Of a stretch of DNA of 64,000 nt, positions 26,791 through 37,007 are shown one piece after another. Position numbers and translations under genes: made by a program. Source of the DNA: Gammaproteobacteria bacterium (GTDB lineage Bacteria > Pseudomonadota > Gammaproteobacteria > Burkholderiales > Nitrosomonadaceae); the NCBI GenBank assembly GCA_015709615.1, contig CP054179.1, positions 1,674,001 to 1,738,000 on the forward strand, written 5' to 3'. Numbering within the stretch: the stretch's first letter is position 1; every line of letters begins with the position of its first letter. The notes under the pieces were generated by a model, which had not been told where the DNA came from, made no database searches, and worked only from the letters and a program-made list of their open reading frames with translations.

Positions 26791-26824
26791 ACCGGGCAAG
26801 ATATGTGGAGATGGCCATCTCCAC
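26791..26824. other. oriT: Origin of transfer (oriT), RP4/IncP type
   Basis: Between divergent traK and traJ. Read on the minus strand, ATATCTTGCCCGGTT resembles the RP4 nic region (core ATCCTG-CCCGG). Directly adjacent is a perfect 20-bp palindrome, GTGGAGATGGCCATCTCCAC (26805-26824). Location, nic-like core and inverted repeat together fit a relaxase-TraJ recognition site. The rest of 26574-26881 is very AT-rich, fitting bent DNA bound by TraK. Confidence 0.82.
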
Positions 26825-26881
26825 CACAACTTATTCGCACAGTGTGCTCAACGTTGATCTTGCTCTTCGAGGAAAACTGAA

Positions 26882-27250
26882 ATGATTGACAAAAAGAGCC
26901 CCAACACAATCAAAAAAGAAAGAAGAGAGAAGAAGCTCAGGGTTCCTGTTTTGCCAATTGAGGAAGCTGAAATAAAGAGTAAAGCAACGGATGCTGGATT
27001 AACTGTTGCTGAGTATCTGCGCAATCTGGGCTTGGGTTATCAAGTACCTAGTATTGTTGACAGCAGACAGGTAGATAGCCTGCTAAAAATTAACGGCGAT
27101 CTTGGCAGGCTGGGTGGATTGATCAAACTTTGGCTTACCAACGACAAGCGCACAAAATTAATTGGCAAGTCGCAGTTGCATTTAACCTTGGACAGTATCC
27201 GGAATACACAAAGCGCCATGCTCAATGAAATTATGAAGCTTAAAAAATAA
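26882..27250 (+). CDS. traJ: RP4-type oriT-recognition protein TraJ
   Basis: 122 residues, the same length class as RP4 TraJ (123). A ribbon-helix-helix-like N-terminal region (RVPVLPIEEAEIKSKATDAGLTVAEYLRNLGLG) is typical of TraJ/MobC relaxosome accessory proteins, which bind the oriT inverted repeat and recruit the relaxase. It is the first gene rightwards from oriT; traI follows after 41 bp. Confidence 0.87.
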   Translation: MIDKKSPNTIKKERREKKLRVPVLPIEEAEIKSKATDAGLTVAEYLRNLGLGYQVPSIVDSRQVDSLLKINGDLGRLGGLIKLWLTNDKRTKLIGKSQLHLTLDSIRNTQSAMLNEIMKLKK

Positions 27251-27291
27251 CTTTCGGAATAGTCCTTTTTGACTTAAGCAGCTTAAATACG

Positions 27292-28929
27292 ATGATCGCT
27301 AAAATCATACCCATCAAATCAGTGCGCAAAAGCAGCTTCTCTGTGCTGATACAGTATTTAACTGATCCCCAAGACAAGAGTGAACGTGTCAGCCAGATCA
27401 AGGTATCAAACTGCTATACAGACGATCTAACGGCTGCCTTACTTGAAGTTCAGAACACGCAGGAAATGAACACGCGCGCCAAATCAGACAAAACCTGTCA
27501 TTTGGTACTGAGCTTCCCTGAAGGGGAACGTTTATCTCTTTCTGATCTGAATGCTATTGAAGAACAATTTTGCGATGTCTTGGGTTTTAATGGTCATCAA
27601 CGCATCAGCGTAGTCCACGATGACACCAATAACCTGCACATGCATATTGCAATCAACAAGATACATCCTGGAAACTTAACAATCCATAATCCCTACTATG
27701 ACTACAAGAAAGTAGCTAAGCTTTGTGAGCAGATCGAACAAGAATATGGCTTAACCACAGTTAATCATGAAACTGTGAGTGATAAAGCGTCCAGAGTAGC
27801 GCAAGAAATTGAAGCCAGGACAGGCGTGGAGAGTTTATTGGGCTGGATCAAGCGTGAGTGCTTGGATGAATTGAAGCAGTCGGACAACTGGCAGGATTTG
27901 CATCAGGTTTTAGCTAAGCATGGCCTTGAAATCAAGGAACGTGGCAACGGGTTTGTATTGGTTGCCAATAATGGCGTGGCTGTTAAAGCCAGCTCTATTG
28001 ATCGCTCTTTATCCAAAGGGAATTTAACTCAAAGACTGGGTGCATTTGTACCTAGTGAGCATTCTGCAAAATCGTCACAACAAAACGCCAAACAATATCA
28101 GCCAAAACCATTACAAAACCGGATGGATACTTCAAAGCTTTATGCGCGATACCAACAAGAGCAAGCGAATAGCGTCAGACAGCGAACTACTCAATGGGCC
28201 ATGCTGCGACACAAAAGGGATCAACTCATTGAGCGCGCCAAACGGGAAGCCAAACTCAAGCGCAACATCATTAAAAGCATCAAAGCCGGTAGATTGGCTA
28301 ATAAAGCGCTATACGCAACCGCACATCAGCAATTCAAAACGACTATCGAAGTCATTAAAAGTGATTACCAAAAAGCCTACCAGCAATCTAAAAACCGTCA
28401 TTCCAGAATGGGGTGGCTGTATTGGTTAGCATTTGAGGCCAAAAATGGCAATGCTGAAGCATTGGCTGTTTTGCGATCCAGAAGAATCGGTCAATTTAAG
28501 GGCAACCAGGTATCGGCCAAGCCAAGCAATGATAAATCTAATGGCTACTTCAAGGATGGCTTTATTAAAGATAGCTCTGTGGAATCGATCACCAAAATCG
28601 GCACAGTCACTTATAAAGCAGGATCAACCACAATTCGCGATGACGGCAAGCGATTAATCGTGCTGCCGGATACAACACAAGATGCATTGGTGGATATTTT
28701 ACAAGTGGCCATAAAGAAGTATGGCAGTCACCTGGCAATCAATGGAACTGAATCGTTTCGCCTTCAGATAGCTCAGGTTGCAGCACAAAACCAAATGCGC
28801 ATCACTTTTGACGATAAGCCACTTGAACAATACCGTCAGCAGTTGATGAAACAGCATGCTTTAAATAGAGCGCAATCGGTAGGTCAAAAACGATCCACCA
28901 CCTCCATCACCACTCGAAGGAGCCTCTGA
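27292..28929 (+). CDS. traI: MOBP relaxase TraI
   Basis: 545 residues, shorter than RP4 TraI. It nicks oriT and leads the transferred strand. Tyr22 (SVLIQYLTD) matches the position of the RP4 catalytic tyrosine. Motif III is HDDTNNLHMHIAINKIHP (about residues 109-126), with the HxH metal ligands. The region beyond about 300 is basic and helical, with a LPD-like fold near the end. The stop overlaps the traG start (TGATG). Confidence 0.93.
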   Translation: MIAKIIPIKSVRKSSFSVLIQYLTDPQDKSERVSQIKVSNCYTDDLTAALLEVQNTQEMNTRAKSDKTCHLVLSFPEGERLSLSDLNAIEEQFCDVLGFNGHQRISVVHDDTNNLHMHIAINKIHPGNLTIHNPYYDYKKVAKLCEQIEQEYGLTTVNHETVSDKASRVAQEIEARTGVESLLGWIKRECLDELKQSDNWQDLHQVLAKHGLEIKERGNGFVLVANNGVAVKASSIDRSLSKGNLTQRLGAFVPSEHSAKSSQQNAKQYQPKPLQNRMDTSKLYARYQQEQANSVRQRTTQWAMLRHKRDQLIERAKREAKLKRNIIKSIKAGRLANKALYATAHQQFKTTIEVIKSDYQKAYQQSKNRHSRMGWLYWLAFEAKNGNAEALAVLRSRRIGQFKGNQVSAKPSNDKSNGYFKDGFIKDSSVESITKIGTVTYKAGSTTIRDDGKRLIVLPDTTQDALVDILQVAIKKYGSHLAINGTESFRLQIAQVAAQNQMRITFDDKPLEQYRQQLMKQHALNRAQSVGQKRSTTSITTRRSL

Positions 28930-30773
28930 TGAATAACATCAATCTGAGTTCTAAAGACAGCAGAAATATCAAAAAAGACAAGATTATCGTTCGCTCATTA
29001 TCCATTGTCTGTCTTATTGGCGGATTCCAAGTCGCCACCCAGTATTTTGCTCACCAATTCAACTATCAGCCGCAATTAGGCACGCACTTCTTTAACATCT
29101 ATGAACCCTGGGCAATTCTGCTATGGGCAAATAAATGGTATGGCGAGTATTCGGGCATCTTCGATCTGGCGGCAGGCTTCGGTATTTTATTCTCCAGTAT
29201 CGGTTTGATATTGGTGCTGGTCATTAAAATGGTGCTGGCCAATTCATCCCGGACCAATCAGGGATTGCATGGTTCAGCCAGATGGGCCGACAAAAAGGAT
29301 ATTGTAGCTGCAGGATTACTAGCAACAGGCAGGTATAGCAAGAGTAACAATAACGACGCCGTTTATGTCGGCGGCTGGCGGGATAATTCCGGCAAAACCC
29401 ACTATCTGAAACACAGCGGCCCGGAACATGTGTTGTGTTATGCCCCGACCCGCTCAGGCAAAGGTGTCAGTCTGGTTATACCGACCCTGCTTTCCTGGAC
29501 TCAGAGCGCGGTCATTACTGATCTCAAAGGTGAGTTATGGGCACTCACTTCCGGTTGGAGAAAGCAGCATGCTAAAAACAAGGTGCTGCGTTTTGATCCG
29601 GCATCAACCAGTAGCGCGCATTGGAATCCGTTAGATGAAATCCAGATTGGCAGCGGCATGGAAGTGGCCGATGTTCAAAACCTGACCACCTTAATAGTTG
29701 ATCCAGATGGTAAGGGATTGCAAACCCACTGGCAGAAGACCAGCCAGGCATTGCTGGTAGGTGTCATTTTGCATGTTTTGTACAAGTCTGAGCGAGAAGG
29801 GTCTCCGGCCACTTTATCGACTGTCGATGCAATGCTCTCTGATCCTGATCGCGATATCAGGGAACTGTGGATGGAAATGGCTATGCAGGATTATCTGGAT
29901 GGCAAAAGTCACCCAGTGATTGCAGCCAGTGCGCGCGACATGCTGGATCGCCCGGAGGAAGAAGCAGGTTCGGTATTATCGACAGCCAAATCGTATTTGT
30001 CTTTGTACCGCGATCCGATTGTGGCCAACAACATCAGCACATCGGATTTTACAATCCGCGACCTCATGCACCACGAGCATCCTGTCAGTTTATATATTGT
30101 TTCGCACCCCAATGACAAATCGCGGCAGCGTCCTTTAATCCGCATTCTGATCAATATGATCATCAGAAAGCTGGCCGATAGAATCACATTTAAAGATGGT
30201 CAACCAGCCGCGCATTACAAACACAAACTGCTATTGATGCTCGATGAATTCCCAAGCCTAGGCAAGCTTGAAATCTTTCAGGAATCCCTCGCGTTTATCG
30301 CAGGCTATGGCATGAAAGCCTATCTGATCTGCCAGGATTTGAATCAGCTCAAAAGTCGCGAGACCGGCTACGGGCATGATGAAGCGATTACTTCCAATTG
30401 CCATATCCAGACCGCGTTTGCACCTAACCGGCTTGAAACGGCGGAACACTTATCCAAACTGACCGGGCAAACCACGGTCATCAAAGAACAGATTACCACC
30501 AGTGGACGCCGCTCATCGATGATGCATGGACATGTCACCCGCACCCTACAGGAGACGCAGCGCGCGTTATTAACGCCGGATGAATGTATGCGACTGCCCG
30601 GCCCCATGAAAGATGCTGAAGGCAAAATCACCAAACCAGGCGACATGATCATTTATGTGGCCGGTTTCCCAGCCATTTATGGCACGCAGCCTTTGTATTT
30701 CCAGGATGAAACCTTTAGTGCACGAGCACAAGTGAATCCCCCGAGCTTCAGCGACAAATTAACCGGGCTGTGA
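28929..30773 (+). CDS. traG: Type IV coupling protein TraG (VirD4 family)
   Basis: 614 residues. Two N-terminal transmembrane helices (about 25-42 and 75-105) anchor a hexameric ATPase. Walker A is YAPTRSGKGVSLVIPTLL (about 171-188), Walker B is LLLMLDEFPSLG (about 437), and the VirD4 motif RFDPAS follows the SLKGEL-like ITDLKGELW. It links the relaxosome to a type IV secretion channel, yet no channel genes are found in this window. Confidence 0.95.
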   Translation: MNNINLSSKDSRNIKKDKIIVRSLSIVCLIGGFQVATQYFAHQFNYQPQLGTHFFNIYEPWAILLWANKWYGEYSGIFDLAAGFGILFSSIGLILVLVIKMVLANSSRTNQGLHGSARWADKKDIVAAGLLATGRYSKSNNNDAVYVGGWRDNSGKTHYLKHSGPEHVLCYAPTRSGKGVSLVIPTLLSWTQSAVITDLKGELWALTSGWRKQHAKNKVLRFDPASTSSAHWNPLDEIQIGSGMEVADVQNLTTLIVDPDGKGLQTHWQKTSQALLVGVILHVLYKSEREGSPATLSTVDAMLSDPDRDIRELWMEMAMQDYLDGKSHPVIAASARDMLDRPEEEAGSVLSTAKSYLSLYRDPIVANNISTSDFTIRDLMHHEHPVSLYIVSHPNDKSRQRPLIRILINMIIRKLADRITFKDGQPAAHYKHKLLLMLDEFPSLGKLEIFQESLAFIAGYGMKAYLICQDLNQLKSRETGYGHDEAITSNCHIQTAFAPNRLETAEHLSKLTGQTTVIKEQITTSGRRSSMMHGHVTRTLQETQRALLTPDECMRLPGPMKDAEGKITKPGDMIIYVAGFPAIYGTQPLYFQDETFSARAQVNPPSFSDKLTGL

Positions 30774-30787
30774 GATACCCCGCACGC

Positions 30788-31342
30788 ATGAGAATCAATT
30801 TCATGAAAAAAACCATAAAAATCCTGGTTGTTTCTTTACTGGCATTGAGCATTAGCCTGTTTGTGCTGAGTATTGGTTTTCAGATCAGCGGGATTTATAT
30901 CAATACCACACCAAGTTTGCCAGTGGGTTTCTACAAAGTTGTTGATGAACCAATTGTCAGCGGCGCTTATGTTGCTTTCTGTCCACCACAGAATGCGGTT
31001 TTTGATATGGCTAAGGACAGATCCTACATCAATCGAGGGGATTGTCCGGGCGGTTATGGTTTGTTGCTGAAACGGGTGTTTGCACAATCCGGAGATACGG
31101 TTTCCATCGATCAGGCTGGCATCTTTGTGAATGGTGAACATTTACCTAACAGCGCTCAGCTAACAGCTGATGCTGAGGGTCAACCATTGCCACAATACCG
31201 GCTTCAAACTGTGCTGAATGATGCTGAATACCTGCTGCTATCCGATGTGAACCCCCAATCCTTTGATGCGCGCTATTTCGGACTGATTGCGCGTGATCAG
31301 ATTAAACAGGTTGTCCGTCCAGTTTTTACCTGGAGTCATTAA
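30788..31342 (+). CDS. traF: TraF-type S26 signal peptidase-like protease
   Basis: 184 residues from ATG 30788 (a second ATG at 30803 is possible). One N-terminal transmembrane helix, then the S26 serine motif TTPSLPVGFYKV and lysine motif GLLLKRVFAQSGDTV. In RP4, TraF cyclises the TrbC pilin. No pilin gene is visible here, so its substrate must lie elsewhere or be supplied by a helper. Follows traG directly. Confidence 0.88.
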   Translation: MRINFMKKTIKILVVSLLALSISLFVLSIGFQISGIYINTTPSLPVGFYKVVDEPIVSGAYVAFCPPQNAVFDMAKDRSYINRGDCPGGYGLLLKRVFAQSGDTVSIDQAGIFVNGEHLPNSAQLTADAEGQPLPQYRLQTVLNDAEYLLLSDVNPQSFDARYFGLIARDQIKQVVRPVFTWSH

Positions 31343-31367
31343 TTAAAAATTAACAGGAGTCAAAGCC

Positions 31368-31586
31368 ATGCATAGACCACCGATTGATGCTGAAACCGAT
31401 AATCCTGACATAACAGAAATCATTCAGGAAAAGTTGCTCGATGCAGAAATACCGGGCTTCCAGGCTGAATTTGATCCATTGGAGGCGGAAAGGCTGGGCG
31501 CATTCAAAGAAGACGCTTTGAGTGAGGAAGATGCGTTGGATAGCACGATTGATCATGCAGCGGAGGTTGAAGATGAAAGGGGCTAA
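31368..31586 (+). CDS. Small acidic protein between traF and traC
   Basis: 72 residues, strongly acidic (clusters of D and E, e.g. LLDAEIPGFQAEFDPLEAERLG). Preceded by a good ribosome site (AACAGGAG, 9 bp). Its end overlaps the traC start by 14 bp. In RP4 the short genes traE and traD occupy this position, but I do not recognise the sequence and leave the function open. Confidence 0.6.
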   Translation: MHRPPIDAETDNPDITEIIQEKLLDAEIPGFQAEFDPLEAERLGAFKEDALSEEDALDSTIDHAAEVEDERG

Positions 31587-34410
31587 GAAGGCTTTTCATG
31601 AACAAGTCGCCGAGAATTTGATTGAGCAACTTAATAAAGGCGTAGCTCCCTGGCAAAAGCCGTGGAAACCAGGTGACCTGCTGGCCACATTGCCTGTCAA
31701 TCCCACAACTGGTAAGCGTTACCGGGGAATTAATAGCCTTAACCTGATGAGTCTTGCGTATACGGATCCGCGTTGGTTGACGTACAAGCAAGCGGTAAAC
31801 ATTGGCGCACAGGTGCGCAAGGGTGAAAAAAGCACGCTCGTGCAATACTGGAAATTTACTGATGAGCGCATCAAAAATGATGATAGTGGAAATCCTGTAT
31901 TCAATACTGAGGGGCAGCCCATTAAAGAACAGGTGAGACTAGAGCGCCCCAGAGTGTTTTATGCCGCCGTATTTAATGCGCAGCAGATGGATAATCTGCC
32001 CGAACTTGACATTAAAGCCCCTGACTGGGATCCCCTGGAGCGGGCAGAACGCATATTACAAGCATCCCATGCCGTAATCCATCATGGCGAGGCTGATCGC
32101 GCATTTTATCGGCCATCAACCGACAGTATCCACTTGCCACACAAGCATCAATTTCCGACTCCCGATCGCTATTACGCAACCGCCCTGCATGAACTGGGCC
32201 ACTGGACCGGTCATGAATTGCGCTTAAATCGTGATCTCGCGCATCCATTCGGCAGCGAGGGTTACGGCCGCGAAGAATTACGCGCTGAAATTGCCAGCAT
32301 GTTGCTCAGCGGTGAGCTGGGTATCGGTCATGATCCGGGGCAGCATGTGGCTTATGTGAGTTTATGGATCAAAGCGCTACAGGAAGATCCGACAGAAATA
32401 TTTCGTGCTGCCGCTGATGCGGAAAAAATCCAAGAATATGTACTGGCATTGTCACAACAACAGGAAATTGCACAGAAAGTTGATGTAGAGGAGGCAACCA
32501 AAATGAATCAAATCAAGCAAAACACCGCCAGCTATTTACACAATCTCTCACCTGATCTGGCCACCATCGCATCCCACAATATCAAACGGTTGAATGAGTT
32601 GACACAAGCTATGTCAAAAAAGGATCAGGATGCCATCGTTTTAGTTGCCGATGCGCTCAAGTTTTTGAGGAATGGTGCCATTGATAATCTGGAGTTTGAA
32701 GAAGTATCTTCAGACAAATTGGGTTTTAGCATTCCGGCTGACTGGAATGGGCGCACCCAAGTGCAGGGCAACGTCATTCAAACCGATGAAAATGGCGTTG
32801 AGTCGATAGTATCCGCTGATTCACTGAATAGAGAACCGCAATTCTGGGGCGTGACTATGCAGCGTGATGACCAGACTTTTCAATGGGTAAAAGACTGTGA
32901 GTCTAAACAAGAAGCGGAAGATTTAACCAATTTGCTTGCACTCATTGATGTCGCTGCCGATAAAAATGAACATGAAAAGGCCGCTCAGCTCGCCAACATC
33001 CATGAAAATCGTATTCGAAATGATCCAATTAGTACTGAAGTATCGATATCAGGAGCCAAGACCGATCAAGACGATGACAATGCTCGTCAATATTTGATCG
33101 TTCCTTATACGGAAAAAGACTTGGCAAAGGCCGCTGGAGCTCGTTGGGACAAAAAGGCCCGTGCCTGGTATGTAGGGCCAGAAGCAGATATCCAAACATT
33201 GCAACGTTGGCTACCGGAGAATGTTTCCACACAGCAGGAACCTGCGATAGATCCTGTGAGTGAATTTGCTGACTTGCTGCGTGCTCAAGGTTGTCAGGTT
33301 GATGGTAATCATCCGATGATGGATGGCAGTAAACACAGAATTAAAGTTATTGGTGACAAGTCGGGTGAGAAATCAGGTTTTTATGTGGCGCATCTGGATG
33401 GTCATCCTGCCGGTTATTTCAAGAACAATCGAACCGGGATAGAGACGCGCTGGAAGGCCAAGGGATATTCGTTAACGGATGAGCAAAAAGCGGAGCTGAT
33501 CACCCAAGCTGCTATCAAGCAGCAGAATAGAAAAGCCGAACAACATGCGCAGCAAATTAAAGTTGCTGATGCAATTCAACAATTGCTGATTATCGCACCT
33601 GCTGCCGATTCCGAGCATCCTTATCTGAAAGACAAGCATGCCCGGCCAGGCGATCTGAGAATTGTGCCGCAGAATGCTGATGATTTACCCAATGACTCAA
33701 TCATAAAAATTGGTCAGAACTGGCAGGAAGTCAAAGCACTACGAGAAGAAAATCCAAACGGTATTGTACTGAGTGCCGGTGATTTGTTGCTGGCCGCACA
33801 AGATGTTGATGGACAGATCTGGAGCGTGCAAACGATACAGGCTGGTGGAGCAAAGCTTTTTGCATCTGGTAGCAGAAAGGAGAATAACTTTCATGTCGTT
33901 GGTGGCGAGAGTCAGGGACTCACAGCACTGGATGCTGCACCTGCCATTGTGATTGCTGAAGGTTATGCCACCGCAGACACGCTATCCCAGGCGCTGGATT
34001 ATCCCGTCATCACCGCATTTGATTCAGGTAACTTGCCCAAAGTTGCGCAGGATTTACATCATAAATACCCGCACAAGCCAATCGTTATCGCAGGCGACGA
34101 TGATTATCATCTGGAATCCACCCTTGGCAAAAACCCTGGCAAGGAAAAAGCGCTTGAAGCAGCGGCATTGGTAAATGGTGTAGCGGTATTTCCGGTTTTT
34201 GCATTGGGTGAACAGGACTCAAAGAAATTAAATGATTTTAATGATCTCGCCAATAAGAGCGCGTTGGGTATTGAGGCGGTTAAACGACAAGTTGGATCGG
34301 TTGTTGAAAAAGTATCGCAGCAGGCTAAACAGGACAGCTTATTGAAGTTACAAGTCCCTATTGAACCTAAGCAGCAGGAAATCAAGCAAAAACGGGCATT
34401 GGTCAGGTAA
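31573..34410 (+). CDS. traC: TraC-like primase with ArdC antirestriction and Toprim domains
   Basis: 945 residues from ATG 31573, which has GGAGG upstream; an earlier GTG frame is not needed. Domains in order: ArdC_N ssDNA-binding (about 1-130; GVAPWQKPWKPGD, GKRYRGIN); zincin-like metallopeptidase with HELGHWTGHE (about 205-270); a DUF5710 domain (YTEKDLAKAAGARWDKKARAWYV, about 515-545); and a C-terminal Toprim domain (VIVIAEGYATADTLSQAL, VIAGDDDY; about 790-880). RP4 TraC is a primase transferred with the DNA strand; the ArdC part may protect incoming DNA from restriction. Confidence 0.87.
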   Translation: MKGAKKAFHEQVAENLIEQLNKGVAPWQKPWKPGDLLATLPVNPTTGKRYRGINSLNLMSLAYTDPRWLTYKQAVNIGAQVRKGEKSTLVQYWKFTDERIKNDDSGNPVFNTEGQPIKEQVRLERPRVFYAAVFNAQQMDNLPELDIKAPDWDPLERAERILQASHAVIHHGEADRAFYRPSTDSIHLPHKHQFPTPDRYYATALHELGHWTGHELRLNRDLAHPFGSEGYGREELRAEIASMLLSGELGIGHDPGQHVAYVSLWIKALQEDPTEIFRAAADAEKIQEYVLALSQQQEIAQKVDVEEATKMNQIKQNTASYLHNLSPDLATIASHNIKRLNELTQAMSKKDQDAIVLVADALKFLRNGAIDNLEFEEVSSDKLGFSIPADWNGRTQVQGNVIQTDENGVESIVSADSLNREPQFWGVTMQRDDQTFQWVKDCESKQEAEDLTNLLALIDVAADKNEHEKAAQLANIHENRIRNDPISTEVSISGAKTDQDDDNARQYLIVPYTEKDLAKAAGARWDKKARAWYVGPEADIQTLQRWLPENVSTQQEPAIDPVSEFADLLRAQGCQVDGNHPMMDGSKHRIKVIGDKSGEKSGFYVAHLDGHPAGYFKNNRTGIETRWKAKGYSLTDEQKAELITQAAIKQQNRKAEQHAQQIKVADAIQQLLIIAPAADSEHPYLKDKHARPGDLRIVPQNADDLPNDSIIKIGQNWQEVKALREENPNGIVLSAGDLLLAAQDVDGQIWSVQTIQAGGAKLFASGSRKENNFHVVGGESQGLTALDAAPAIVIAEGYATADTLSQALDYPVITAFDSGNLPKVAQDLHHKYPHKPIVIAGDDDYHLESTLGKNPGKEKALEAAALVNGVAVFPVFALGEQDSKKLNDFNDLANKSALGIEAVKRQVGSVVEKVSQQAKQDSLLKLQVPIEPKQQEIKQKRALVR

Positions 34411-34430
34411 TTTGATAAGGAGGCCGCAAG

Positions 34431-35360
34431 ATGCGCGATAATATGCTGAAGATTCCAGGAATCCCATCCAATCCTGATGAAGGTGATCTTTATGAAAACA
34501 TTGAAACTCGTCCCGGTACTACCGAAAAACAAAGGGAAGCAGGAAGAGGCGCCTATACAGAACTGCTTGAAGCTCATGCTCGATGGGCAGGTGGCACCTT
34601 ACTGGGTTGTGATTTCCCGAAAGACTTCCGAGAAAAAGGAGGAACCACTTTTCTGAATCAGCACATCAAGTCAGGCCATGATCTGGCAATAATGGCGCAA
34701 ATACTGCGTGATCCGCGCTATGAAACGCTGAGAATATTTTATACCCGTATGAATCGCATCGTTCATCATACTGCTGTGAGTTCCAGATTGCCGGGTGCAG
34801 TCTATCTGGAGAAGATTGGACATGCCAAACATGATCTGGGTGTTTTGGTAGAAAAGACTAAACGTCATGTTAAAGCAGATGGTTACTGGTTATTGCACAA
34901 TCATCCATCGGGTAATGCTACGCCATCGAGTCAGGATGTCAGGCTCACAGAAATAATCGCATCATTTGTCCCGAGTTTCAAAGGCCATGTCGTTATCAAT
35001 ACCAGTCAATACAGTGTCATTGATAAAGACGGTCATGTCGATTTTGTGGATTGGATGGGTAATCAGGCAGGAGGTTACCAGAATAATCATTATAAAAGTC
35101 ATGAACTGCTCCTGGAGAAAATAGCCTCACCGGAGGATCTGGCAAAGATAGGCCATGCTTTAAAAAAGCGAGACCAGTTTTTTAACTTGATAGGGATCAG
35201 TGCAACAGGTTTTGTATTGTCGTTAAGTGAATTACCCTTATCGGTATTGAATCGTCCTCAAAATCTGCTTCTGGTGCGATTACAAAATTTTGCACGCAAT
35301 TCCGGCGTCAATACCGTATTTGCCATCACGAATGCCAATGATTACAGGCACCCGGTGTAA
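34431..35360 (+). CDS. RadC-like JAB domain protein, 3' end altered by IS21-type insertion
   Basis: 309 residues. The JAMM metal-binding motif HNHPSGNATPSSQD (about residues 158-171) defines a RadC/JAB domain, seen widely in mobile elements. The N-terminal about 130 residues and the C-terminal about 100 are not recognised. It has a strong ribosome site (AAGGAGG). The last codons and TAA stop come from the first bases of the IS21-type element, so the original C-terminus is probably lost. Function in the element is unknown; RadC-like proteins are not proven DNA-repair enzymes. Confidence 0.8.
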   Translation: MRDNMLKIPGIPSNPDEGDLYENIETRPGTTEKQREAGRGAYTELLEAHARWAGGTLLGCDFPKDFREKGGTTFLNQHIKSGHDLAIMAQILRDPRYETLRIFYTRMNRIVHHTAVSSRLPGAVYLEKIGHAKHDLGVLVEKTKRHVKADGYWLLHNHPSGNATPSSQDVRLTEIIASFVPSFKGHVVINTSQYSVIDKDGHVDFVDWMGNQAGGYQNNHYKSHELLLEKIASPEDLAKIGHALKKRDQFFNLIGISATGFVLSLSELPLSVLNRPQNLLLVRLQNFARNSGVNTVFAITNANDYRHPV

Positions 35361-35474
35361 ATAGCGGAGTAAAAATGTACCACTGAGGCGCACTGAATTT
35401 CGCGGGAATCTCGGAATAAAAGTGTACCAGTCTGAAGCCTGTAAGCTGATGCGATTAGCATCAAGTGAAAGGCG

Positions 35475-37007
35475 ATGAGGATGTATACAGTGGAACTATA
35501 TGTAAAGATTCGACGTGCGGTGATGGTAGAAGGCAGAAGCGAGCGCGAAGTTGCGCGTTATTTTGGAATTCACCGCAAGACTGTGAAGAAGATGTGTCAA
35601 TACGCTGCACCGCCGGGTTATCGGCGCAAGCGCGAACCCGTATCTCCCAAGCTTGCTCCTTTCACTGGCATCATTGATGCTATTTTGGAAGCTGACAAAC
35701 AAGTGCATGTTAAGCAGCGCCATACTGCGATACGGATATTGGAGCGGTTGCGTGAAGAACACGGCTTTACTGGTGGTTATACCATCGTACGTAACTATGT
35801 TAACAAGGCTGCAATTCGGCAGAAGGAAATGTTCATGCCGTTAGTGCACTTGCCTGGCCATGCCCAGGTAGACTTTGGTGAAGCCGATGGCTATATTGGT
35901 GGCAAACTGGTTCGATTCCATTATTTCTGCCTTGATATGCCGCATTCGGATGGTTGCTTTGTCAAAGCCTATCCAACTGAAGATACCGAATCCTTTCTGG
36001 ATGGGCATGTTGCTGCCTTTGCATTTTTGGGTGGGATACCGCAATCGATCCTGTACGACAACACCAAGATTGCGGTGGCCAAGATACTGGGCGATGGCAA
36101 ACGCCAGCGTACCAAGGCATTCAGCGAGCTGCAGAGCCACTATCTGTTTGAAGACAAGTTTGGGCGACCGGCCAAAGGCAACGACAAGGGGAAAGTTGAG
36201 GGCATGGTTGGTTACAGTCGCCGCCACTTCATGGTGCCGCTACCCATTGCTGCTGATTTTAATGCCCTGAATGCAAAATTGTTGGATGGGTGCATCAAGC
36301 GCCAACAGGCCAAGTTGCGGGGTCAAACTGAAACCATCGCTGAGCGCATGAAACGCGATACGGCTGCATTGATGGCTTTACCTGCAGTTGCTTTTGATGC
36401 CTGCCATAAGATTTCCACGCGTGTATCTTCATTATCGCTCGTGCGTTATCGAAGCAACGATTACTCGGTGCCTACTCAATACGGTCACTGGGAGGTACTG
36501 GTGAAGGGCTATGTGGATCGCGTAGAGATTTGCCTGGGCACAGATACGATTGCACGTCATGCGCGCAGCTACGGTCGGGAAGAATTCATATACAACCCCT
36601 TGCACTACCTGGCATTGTTAGAGCAGAAACCGCGTGCGCTCGATCAAGCGGCACCCTTGCAAGATTGGGTACTACCTGAAGTATTCGATCGGCTGCGTCG
36701 CGTGTTGGAAGTCCGCATGGAACGCCGTGGCCGCAAGGAATATATCCAGATTTTGCGGTTGCTGGAGAATTTTAGCCTAGCGCAAGTTGAGCAGGCAATC
36801 AAACAAGCGATGGGGTTCGGTACAATTGGTTTTGATGCCATCAAGCATTTGATTCTGTGCGCGATAGAGCAACGACCTGCCAAGCTCGATTTGATGCTCT
36901 ATCCCTATTTACCCCGTGCCAGCGTGAAATCCACTGAACCACGATCGTATTTAAGCTTGCTGCAAGGATTCAAGTCAAGCCAATCTACGGAGGTGCGTTA
37001 TGACTGA
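35475..37007 (+). CDS. istA: IS21-family transposase IstA
   Basis: 510 residues. An N-terminal helix-turn-helix (YVKIRRAVMVEGRSEREVARYFGIHRKTVKKM) is followed by the rve core with D in HAQVDFGEAD, D in ILYDNTKIA and E in KGKVEGMVGY. It cuts and joins the element's ends together with IstB. It overlaps istB by 8 bp. Confidence 0.95.
   Translation: MRMYTVELYVKIRRAVMVEGRSEREVARYFGIHRKTVKKMCQYAAPPGYRRKREPVSPKLAPFTGIIDAILEADKQVHVKQRHTAIRILERLREEHGFTGGYTIVRNYVNKAAIRQKEMFMPLVHLPGHAQVDFGEADGYIGGKLVRFHYFCLDMPHSDGCFVKAYPTEDTESFLDGHVAAFAFLGGIPQSILYDNTKIAVAKILGDGKRQRTKAFSELQSHYLFEDKFGRPAKGNDKGKVEGMVGYSRRHFMVPLPIAADFNALNAKLLDGCIKRQQAKLRGQTETIAERMKRDTAALMALPAVAFDACHKISTRVSSLSLVRYRSNDYSVPTQYGHWEVLVKGYVDRVEICLGTDTIARHARSYGREEFIYNPLHYLALLEQKPRALDQAAPLQDWVLPEVFDRLRRVLEVRMERRGRKEYIQILRLLENFSLAQVEQAIKQAMGFGTIGFDAIKHLILCAIEQRPAKLDLMLYPYLPRASVKSTEPRSYLSLLQGFKSSQSTEVRYD

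Noticed and set aside
34431..35360. DNA repair protein RadC
   Set aside because: Only the JAB/JAMM motif is shared; the flanking regions differ and the gene belongs to the transfer module.
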